15,029 nt of DNA, from the NCBI GenBank assembly GCA_004151065.3, contig NWUY0300043207.1, forward strand, positions 1 to 15,029, in the 5' to 3' direction. The DNA comes from Larix sibirica. Its lineage: Eukaryota > Streptophyta > Pinopsida > Pinales > Pinaceae. The position numbers were made by a program, and so were the translations under genes. Within the stretch, counting starts at the first letter, position 1; each line of letters begins with the position of its first letter. The notes beneath the pieces were generated by a model, which saw only the letters and a program-made list of their open reading frames with translations, ran no database searches and had not been told where the DNA came from. Of this stretch, positions 8,850-15,029 are shown one piece after another.

Positions 8850-9552
8850 TTGCATCAACAGGTTCTTCTGACTATATGTTAGTAACCCCATTTTCAAAAT
8901 GTGTATGTGTTCCCCCTTAGCTTCCTTCATGAGACCAAGTTGTATCATCCTCCATCTTCAGAAGAAAAAAAAAATACATTTATTTTTCTTCCTTCATCTT
9001 TATGATAGCCCCATAATATTTATCACCTTCTATAGCTACAAACACATACAATTCATTAGTTTTAAAAACATTAGGCTCCTCAACTCTCATTGATTTCTCT
9101 GTTAGCACATTTATTTGCTAATCTGAACTATTCAAAGAGTTCATGAGACCTTTAGTTAGATCCTCTTTTATGTCATCATCATCTTCAAGGAAGCTTCCCT
9201 GTTCTTATTCACAATACTGAACTTCCATCTCAAAATCAGTTGTCCTGAGTTCTTCCCTCAATCTGCCAGACATCTTTTTCTTTAGCTTCACCTGTAGTGA
9301 ATGCCATCTCACTTTATTATTCTTCATGATCCAACCATACCTCCAGTCTTATTTCTGTAGAAGCATCTCTAAATGAATAAGTTGCAATCCTAGTTCAACT
9401 AATTCTCTGTCATACTCCTCTTGACTCATTCTCTTGATACCTTTTACCTTGGCAACTTTTATTCTACTATGGCTTTCCTCAGAACCTCTGCAATGAATTG
9501 CAATAGTCATTGTCTCTATCTCCTCTTCCTCTGTGAACTTCATCTTGTTCAC
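8850..9552 (-). pseudogene. Retroelement ORF, N-terminal part (decayed)
   Basis: The frame starting at ATG 9552 gives 67 intact codons (MNKMKFTEEEEIETMTIAIH, later MSQEEYDRELVELGLQLIHLEMLL) to a TAA at 9349. It then reads through in the same frame to about 8850 with about six scattered stops. The product is rich in Glu, Asp and Lys with leucine spacing that suggests coiled coil. It is out of frame with the segment at 8845-7829 by a net indel, so at least one frameshift lies near 8850-8790. An antisense frame of 126 codons at 9421-9801 on the plus strand overlaps it and is regarded as a shadow. Confidence 0.5.
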
Positions 9553-10200
9553 TTGTGGAATGCTCCCAAGACTTCTCTTAGCAAGTCTTCATACCTACTA
9601 ACTATACCTCAACAAGCTATCTCTCCTCGAGCTTGTCCTTTCGGTATCCTTGGCTCTTCTCCTCTAGAACCTCTTGAGCAACTTCCTTTGCTCCTATTGG
9701 ATTCTATAGGTCCACTTCCTGTAAGAAAATTCAACTTGCCTCCTTCTTGTCCAACCTCTATTGGATCCTTAGGTTCTGCCACTGCTTTCTCTTTTCTCTA
9801 AGAGTTCACAAAATCTTCTCATCAAGAACATACGTGTTCTCTGTCATAGTTTTCAAGCTGTCTTCTACTATCAACCTTGTCATAGGCTTCAACCTGCAAT
9901 AATATCAAATCAAATTCAATACAAACACATCAATCAATACCTTATAATATCTATACCAAGATCTTATCAATCTCCCTTTTGATCCATCTCCTTTGGACCA
10001 ATATCTTCCCCTGAATTCTTCTTTTAAGAGCACACCAACTCCCACTATTCTTTGTAGTGACCCCAATTTATTACTGAAACTACCACTTTCTTTTTAACAT
10101 AAATCTATGTGCTTATCCTTCAATATCAACATGAATTGAAAATCAAAATTTGATTTACCTCTGTTTCCTTCGTGGAAGCTCCAATTCCCTTTCTACTCAT
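9553..10200 (-). pseudogene. 5' leader and possible first coding piece of the retroelement
   Basis: Minus strand: an ATG at 10200 starts MSRKGIGASTKETE, which ends at a GAG|GTAAAT donor-like site (GT at 10158-10157). About 264 bases further, TTATTGCAG at 9902-9894 could be an acceptor. After it, one frame reads LKPMTRLIVEDSLKTMTENT and then VLDEKIL before a TGA. From about 9812 to 9620 a different frame is open and carries a Gly/Ser/Lys/Pro-rich stretch. Whether an intron exists or the region is only decayed cannot be decided, and the frames do not join cleanly. Confidence 0.3.
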
Positions 10201-10267
10201 ATTCTTCTTCAAACTGGACGCTATTGTTGCTCTGATCTCTTTTACAATGCATGAAGAATCTTTTTCT

Positions 10268-10279
10268 GCTCTGATACCA
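10268..10279 (-). other. Primer-binding site for initiator tRNA-Met
   Basis: The minus strand reads TGGTATCAGAGC, a perfect 12-base match to the complement of the 3' end of plant initiator tRNA-Met, the usual primer site of plant Ty1/copia and many Ty3/gypsy elements. It lies 68 bases upstream of the ATG at 10200 and on the same strand as the decayed ORF. It normally follows a 5' LTR directly; here the neighbouring sequence toward 10300 is not LTR-like. Confidence 0.75.
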
Positions 10280-10321
10280 CTTCATGTGGTATCATGAAGA
10301 ACCACAAACCTCAAACCTCAG

Positions 10322-10422
10322 CTATGTGGTTCAGAGATGAGTGGGAAAGGTTTATTCAACATCATCCTAGTGAAGTCCCCTTAACTCAGTATTGTCCTGG
10401 AGATGCCTCACAAGACAATTTG
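10322..10422 (+). CDS. Putative exon (AMWFRDEWERF... peptide)
   Basis: A CCTCAG acceptor at 10316-10321 is followed by an open frame encoding MWFRDEWERFIQHHPSEVPL and then TQYCPGDASQDNL. It ends at TTTG|GTAAAT (GT at 10423-10424, phase 0); reading on past this site meets TAG at 10447. The acceptor phase completes the single G left by the exon at 3948-4194 to give GCT, so the frame would be kept across a 6.1-kb intron holding the retroelement. The frame also stays open upstream to an ATG at 10294. I do not recognise the protein. The linkage is inference, and a phase match alone has a one-in-three chance. Confidence 0.25.
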
Positions 10423-10492
10423 GTAAATCTCATCATGGAATTGAGCTAGGTTAGTTGATCCATACACTTAAAATTTTATAAATATGTCTTCT

Positions 10493-10523
10493 TCTAGATT
10501 TAAGTATATTATTTAAATCTAGA
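10493..10523. repeat. Perfect 11-bp inverted repeat, 9-base loop
   Basis: TCTAGATTTAA at 10493-10503 and TTAAATCTAGA at 10513-10523 are exact reverse complements. They lie within the putative intron between the two exon-like segments. Confidence 0.85.
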
Positions 10524-10559
10524 ACTAACTTACAGAGTTCAAAATTTTAATTTTTGCAG

Positions 10560-10659
10560 TTCGAGTCTTTAGACAACATTTTCGATCACATGTCATCCCC
10601 ACACCAGGGGCATAGTGCTAGAGGTACTTGTAGTGGGGATGATCACACACAAAATCAAG
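10560..10659 (+). CDS. Putative next exon
   Basis: TTTTTGCAG at 10551-10559 is a strong pyrimidine-rich acceptor. The following 33 codons are open in phase 0, matching the donor at 10422, and include FESLDNIFDHMSSPHQGHSA and then RGTCSGDDHTQNQ. A possible donor is CAAG|GTCTTT at 10660. The intervening 137 bases have plant-intron-like high AT. No family is recognised, and no further exon could be assigned to the right. Confidence 0.25.
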
Positions 10660-11140
10660 GTCTTTTTCCCCATATTAGATGACACTTGTTCATGCTGTGC
10701 ACTATTTTTATTATTATATGTCCACATGTACACTATTACTTTTTTATAAACTTGATGGATTATTTCGTATCATATTTTTTCTTCATGGATATATGATGTC
10801 TTATGCTTATGTTGAGATGAGTTACTTATCTTATGTTTATGTTTATGTGGATGTGTGTACAATTTATTTATATTTATTAAGTATGTTTATGTTTATGCAC
10901 ATGTGTATGTTAACTTTATCTTCTACAACGTTTATTAAGATTTTGTACATCATCATTTGTCATAAACAATTGTATGACATTATGAAAGGACTCTTTTGTA
11001 GAAGCATCAAAGGAATTATATGTATTAGTCATAAGTAATTTCTAGTATTCTATCATTGGCAATTCATCCCTAACATTCATCAACATATAACAATTGTTTT
11101 CTTATTGTTTTGTCCATCTTGCTGAAAATTTAGATGGATA
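10660..11140. other. AT-rich sequence with TATGTT repeats, no gene recognised
   Basis: A 119-codon plus-strand frame (10679-11038) exists, but it is built from low-complexity TATGTTTATG and ATGTGTATG repeats (about 10830-10905) and encodes Tyr/Met/Leu-rich sequence without a domain. It is treated as non-coding. Confidence 0.4.
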
Positions 11141-11260
11141 TTTAATTTTATCCATGATAGCTGGCTACTGGTACAACTATTGTGAATGAATTCCATAATT
11201 ATTTTGCAAGAAATTTATATGCATATATAATTTTATCCATGATAGATGGATATTGGTACA
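11141..11260. repeat. 35-bp direct repeat, 85-bp period
   Basis: Copies at 11141-11175 and 11226-11260 agree at 31 of 35 positions, both containing AATTTTATCCATGATAG and ending TGGTACA. The 50 bases between them are unrelated. This lies beyond the 3' end of the F-box pseudogene. It may be a diverged tandem duplication of an 85-bp unit, since short matches occur just before each copy as well. Confidence 0.75.
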
Positions 11261-11479
11261 TCATCCTCAATTTGAATTTCTTTAGTTGGGACTATCTCAA
11301 TATTTATTGCATCATTTTTTCAATGAGGGTTACACATTCAGCTTGGGCATAGATATTTTCTAAACCTTTTTTGTAGGACTATCATTTTCTTGCAGTTCTG
11401 CATGTGGCACTATGGTTGTATCAGTCGAATATTATTTTCTCTACCGATATGCTCTTATCCTAGTCCATATGGTTGAAGC

Positions 11480-12027
11480 ATGGGACTATCTTTAGAATCC
11501 TAGTCCATACATTTTATTCCGAATCATAAGTCTCCATCACAATTGTAATCTTCATCATGGATCATTTTTTATTTTATTTTCACCAGTATCACTACACATT
11601 GTCTCCTTAAGACATCAAAATCAATTGCAATGAAATCCAATTTATGGATATGGTGGGGATAAGGAAGTGATATCCATTCCCTAGTGGTTGGATTGCCAAC
11701 GAAAAAGCTCCAATTTGTGTTCTCTTGTATGAAAGCAACAAATACTCTTGCAAGAATCCATGATGACAAGGTTATCAACCAAAGGATCTCTATAAACCTT
11801 CATGTCTAAACTATTTATACCTAAGTATTCTATAACCCAATATTCCACATTACTTTGTGTATACCATTTCATCTAAACCAAAAACCCAAGGATGGAGTAC
11901 AATTACAAATTTGAATCAATTTTTTGCAAGGAATATGAGGACAATTGAATTAATTCAATTCCTTGGAGACCGCCCTCATTTTGGAAAGAAACCGCATGGA
12001 CAACTTCTCATAATCTATTTTTTCTCC
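11480..12027 (-). pseudogene. F-box protein pseudogene
   Basis: On the minus strand, the start (12027 onward) reads YEKLSMRFLSKMRAVSKELN, matching the second half of an F-box (Skp1-binding substrate adaptor of SCF ubiquitin ligases), then a TAA. The same frame continues past a TAG through WYTQSNVEYWVIEYLGINSL and VIMDSCKSICCF to 11681. A +1/-1 shift near 11740-11700 then restores FFVGNPTTREWISLPYP, the classic NP-T-REW-LP block of plant F-box-associated/kelch-like domains, ending in TAA at 11569. After another shift, METYDSE-NVWTRIL (about 11549-11490) matches the YDS-S-W motif. Intact relatives are about 350-400 residues. Here two shifts and several stops make it non-functional. Confidence 0.75.
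11943..11960. repeat. 18-bp perfect palindrome
   Basis: AATTGAATTAATTCAATT is its own reverse complement. It overlaps the first in-frame stop (TAA) after the F-box motif of the pseudogene. Confidence 0.85.
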
Positions 12028-12108
12028 TTAGACATACAACACTCCTCAGATAGTCACTAGGTGATTGTATTAGAGTGAAAATTTTCAATGGCTTGATATT
12101 GATTATAT

Positions 12109-12126
12109 GTGTGTGTGTGTGTGTGT
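12109..12126. repeat. (GT)9 microsatellite
   Basis: Nine uninterrupted GT dinucleotides just upstream (minus-strand sense) of the F-box pseudogene. Confidence 0.9.
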
Positions 12127-12890
12127 TTATTTGACAACCATCCAACATGTAATTTGATTTGATTTTGTTTATTTTTTAAGCCAACATTTATTTTTGTATT
12201 TTTGGTCACATTATGTAGGAATCTATTAACTAGGATGAATAATTCAAGGTACATGATCAATCTATTATAATATAGTGTAAAAAGATGAAACCCATGTAAT
12301 TAAATTAGATTNTCTAGCTGGTAGAATGGGAGGGGACGTGACATAAACAACTAAACCTTAAATATGAGATTAACTTTAGAAAAAGATGTCCCACACTTAG
12401 AATAGGGAGACTACCATAGTAAGCTTATTTACAAAAGACTTTTTCAGCATTTAAAGAAAGTTTTTGAGTTATTACTAACCTCTCATAAGAAAATGAGATT
12501 TGCTCTTCATTATATATCATTTATATATATACATTTAACCAATAACATAACCACATTATTCTTGTTATTTGAAACTTACCTTTGGCTAAGTAGTTCTAGG
12601 CCAAAAATTACTTCCTTAGGATTTATAATTATACATATGTTCATAAACATATATATCCAAGACCATAGCTAAGGAATTACATTCATATTTTAAACATTCT
12701 TTAATCATACAAGAAATCACTAAGGAGACATCTCCTACATACTCTTATGCATGACGAGCTTCCTAAACATACTTAACTATATAAAAAGCATATTTATCTT
12801 CTTTAAGGTCTTTACCCTAATACCCTTCTCCCTAAAGAATTCACGGTTTATAGAAATATTTGGAGATCCTTTAACCACTTAAGAAAATGA
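12127..12890. other. AT-rich sequence, no gene recognised; ambiguous base at 12312
   Basis: No domain, RNA gene or clear repeat was found. One undetermined base (n) at 12312 shows that the assembly is uncertain there. If the F-box pseudogene once had a promoter it would lie here, but no motif is convincing. Confidence 0.4.
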
Positions 12891-12911
12891 ATATATATAT
12901 ATATATATATA
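12891..12911. repeat. (AT)10 microsatellite
   Basis: Ten AT dinucleotides plus one base. Confidence 0.9.
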
Positions 12912-14393
12912 ATTTATGGTATCTATCAATGAGACTGCTATCAACTTTGTCAGGCATCTTTGACAGAGTTATAATTATGTTTAATACAATAGAGCTCTCA
13001 TCCTATTATATACTATATTCAGTTTATATACATGAATATATAAGAAAAATACACATAGGTTTTTCTCCCCGGTCTACTTAACATAAAAAAGTCAAAGGGA
13101 GCTACGCTCTTCATTTAGTCCGAAATCCAGCTCTATGAAAAATAAAACCATACTTAGTTAGACTTCCTGCTAAATTGAGGAAGATGGGGAGACAACTGTA
13201 CTTTTATTCATGCGCAGACTCAAACAAACTTAAGATCCACAATATGAATATCATCTACTTCGTGATGACATTTTCCTTCTATCGTAAGCATACTCAGGAT
13301 GTAGGGGTGTTTCTATTAATAGTAAATGCACAGGTCGATTTCTTCACACAAAGCGTGAAACTTTGATGGATGTAATGGTAATCAAGTATGTATGATCCGA
13401 AAAAGAATCTGAGTAAATCGATAAAATTTAACTCACCTAACTGGCATCCCCATGGTTCTACAGGGTTCAATTTAAACATTCAGCAAAATAAGAAAGGGAT
13501 CTAAGACAACATACAAACTAAATCCAAAAATTCCCACGATTTTGTTTGGCAGCAAATCACTTTTGCAGTGTCCCACCCAACAACCATCCTACAATGGAAT
13601 CAACGTTTTCTTACCAGGAATGAAACCTAAATATAACGGGATTTGTGTCAATCCTTACTCGCACCAAAGTGATACAACTGAGTCATATAAAAATGAAACA
13701 TGGCAACGACATATCAAGAGAATTTACGCTTCCAGGAAATGCTATGTAGATCCAAATGGATTACAATTCTAGCAACTTTACAAAAAAAACAAGTATAACT
13801 ACAAAATAAGGTAGGAATGAAACTGGATATCTAACACAAGGATCCTATTGATTTTTACACAAGGTCGGGTAACATAAACACCGAAGCTAATGCGATTGTA
13901 CACTGTGTGTAATCGACATCACCATGACAAGGTTAAGCCCCTGTGAATTAGGAGTTTTAAGTGAAGATCCAAAGCAAATGAATACATCTACAATTAGTTT
14001 TATGCGCAATTCCAATAGAGTGGGAGTCTATATGGAAGATATCCACAATTTAAAACAAATGATAATAAGCAAAGTGACAATAAACAATACTCATCTAAAT
14101 GAGTCTGACCTCCTTAAATTATAACAAAAACTTCCTCTACTACCTCAGTAACCAACTTTTATTTAATAAATGGAATCTTCTCATTATAATATTACTTGAA
14201 AACTACCATTTCTTGGTGACTCATTCCCCTGAACTAGAATAATTACTAAAATTCCCTTTATTTTTGTTTTATATACTCATATAATGGTACTTTCAAAACA
14301 AAAAAAGTTATTTTATTAATAAACACGTGTTCCTAATAGTACACTTTGCCACATACATTTTAAGTGCATATGAAATTTCATATTCACATTAGA
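12912..14393. other. 1.5 kb without a recognised gene; less AT-biased part at about 13090-13930
   Basis: Base composition is more balanced at about 13090-13930 than in the flanks. On the plus strand an open stretch (13542-13772) includes PSYNGINVFLPGMKPKYNGI. On the minus strand the same bases give LTQIPLYLGFIPGKKTLIPL and DGCWVGHCKSDLLPNKIVGI around a stop. A consensus donor, CAGTTAG|GTGAGT, lies on the minus strand near 13443-13431. None of these gave a recognisable family, and the correct strand cannot be chosen, so no gene is called. Confidence 0.3.
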
Positions 14394-14421
14394 ATATATA
14401 TATATATATATATATATATAA
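14394..14421. repeat. (AT)14 microsatellite
   Basis: Fourteen uninterrupted AT dinucleotides, the longest simple repeat in the window. Confidence 0.95.
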
Positions 14422-15029
14422 GAGATTATTAGTTTTATTACAGCTATTTCTTACATATCGAAGTCTATTTAAATGGTTTTCCAAGAGTGGATTTATCTCT
14501 TTATATTCATATATAACTTAGTAGGTTAGTACTTTTAATTTCACTTCTTTCTTTATAAAATGTATATTGATATATATGTATGTGGGTAATTTACACTCTT
14601 CGCTAAATCTCTTAATATCGTTAGTTCTGGTAAGTAATTTATTTTGCTGAATAATTGTAATGACCTTGTAATATGTTAGGTTCAACTTAACTATTCAACA
14701 TTTATTAGTAGGTTAAGTTTTCTTAAACTTAGGTAATACTGAGTTATCTAATACTATTTTGTCAATCATGGCCACTGTCGTATATTAATTATATTTCTTT
14801 AGACTCTCAACTTAGATAATGAGATTACCGACAACCTTTAAGAAAATCCTAGACATCGTCTCTTGACTTTACCTTCCCCTATAAATTCAGTTTTCGTCGT
14901 TTTAGTTACGTTGATGTCATTCATCTCTTGACTCTTAAATAACCCTTATGAACATAACAATACTTTCAAGGTCCACTGGTGGGGCCTTGGCCTTGAGCTC
15001 CTCACCAGGGCCATTTACATAATTTAAAA
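14422..15029. other. AT-rich sequence; GC-richer hairpin at the end
   Basis: No gene is recognised. At 14976-15008, CTGGTGGGG and CCTCACCAG form an 8-of-9-bp stem around GC-rich sequence containing GGCCTTGGCC. This could be the beginning of another element that continues outside the window. Confidence 0.35.

Larger units (their letters stand above)
6271..10284 (-). mobile_element. Decayed non-autonomous LTR-retroelement
   Basis: Read on the minus strand, the parts come in the order of an LTR-retroelement. These are a primer-binding site complementary to initiator tRNA-Met (10279-10268), a leader, a degenerate charged coding region (about 9552-7829), a short purine-rich tract (7844-7832) and an LTR-like segment to about 6271. 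No protease, reverse transcriptase, RNase H or integrase motif is visible, so it resembles a large non-autonomous derivative (LARD-like). The coding region has many stops and at least one frameshift. The left edge is a guess, placed where TGCAGCAGGG begins. The right edge is placed at the primer-binding site because no sequence to its right matches the left LTR-like segment; the 5' LTR may be lost. No target-site duplication was found. Confidence 0.6.

Noticed and set aside
9421-9801. 126-codon plus-strand frame as a gene
   Set aside because: It is antisense to the charged retroelement frame and its Leu/Ser/Pro-rich composition is what the reverse of a Glu/Lys-rich frame gives.
10285-10450. 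5' LTR of the retroelement
   Set aside because: TG is present at 10285, but no similarity to 6271-7831 was found and the sequence reads as an exon-like frame; kept only as an alternative.
10679-11038. 119-codon plus-strand frame as a gene
   Set aside because: Low-complexity TATGTT/ATGTGT repeats and no domain; not distinguishable from chance.
12887-13081. 64-codon plus-strand frame
   Set aside because: Begins in the AT microsatellite and shows no motif.

Overview
The window looks like nuclear intergenic DNA from a plant with a large, transposon-rich genome. It is strongly AT-rich and has no long intact ORF. It carries microsatellites, a tRNA-like SINE, a zinc-knuckle fragment resembling retroelement gag/LINE ORF1, a decayed LTR-retroelement with an initiator-methionine-tRNA primer-binding site, and a broken F-box gene. 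A conifer or similar gymnosperm would fit, but nothing visible fixes the species. One ambiguous base (n, 12312) marks it as draft assembly.

Layout. 1-1750: a tRNA-related SINE-like copy (about 318-455), a three-copy 27-bp repeat (608-688), a long imperfect hairpin (1018-1177) and a weaker second SINE-like copy (about 1645-1740). 2574-2756, minus strand: a 60-codon fragment with a perfect CX2CX4HX4C zinc knuckle. 3284-3349: a 33-bp-stem hairpin with an 18-bp perfect palindrome at its centre. 3948-4194: an exon-like stretch ending in a canonical GTAAGT donor. 4195-6270: AT-rich sequence with two microsatellites and no recognised gene.

About 6271-10284, minus strand: a decayed, apparently non-autonomous LTR-retroelement. 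From right to left it has the primer-binding site, about 1.7 kb of degenerate highly charged coding sequence in two frames, a WDPG-containing C-terminus, a purine-rich tract and an LTR-like segment with a TATA motif. That LTR-like segment also holds a 13-bp minisatellite and a cluster of CCGTTGAT motifs. No protease, reverse transcriptase, RNase H or integrase is visible, and no matching 5' LTR is found beyond the primer-binding site. Right of it are two more exon-like pieces (10322-10422, 10560-10659) whose splice phases fit each other and fit the exon at 3948-4194. About 11480-12027, minus strand: an F-box pseudogene with stops and frameshifts. 11141-11260 holds a 35-bp direct repeat. The remaining right part is AT-rich with microsatellites and no recognised gene.

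No gene in this window appears functional as it stands, and I see no CRISPR array, operon or defence system. The most informative points are the reconstructed degenerate reading frames: the zinc knuckle, the retroelement ORF and the F-box. All translations were done by eye, without database searches.
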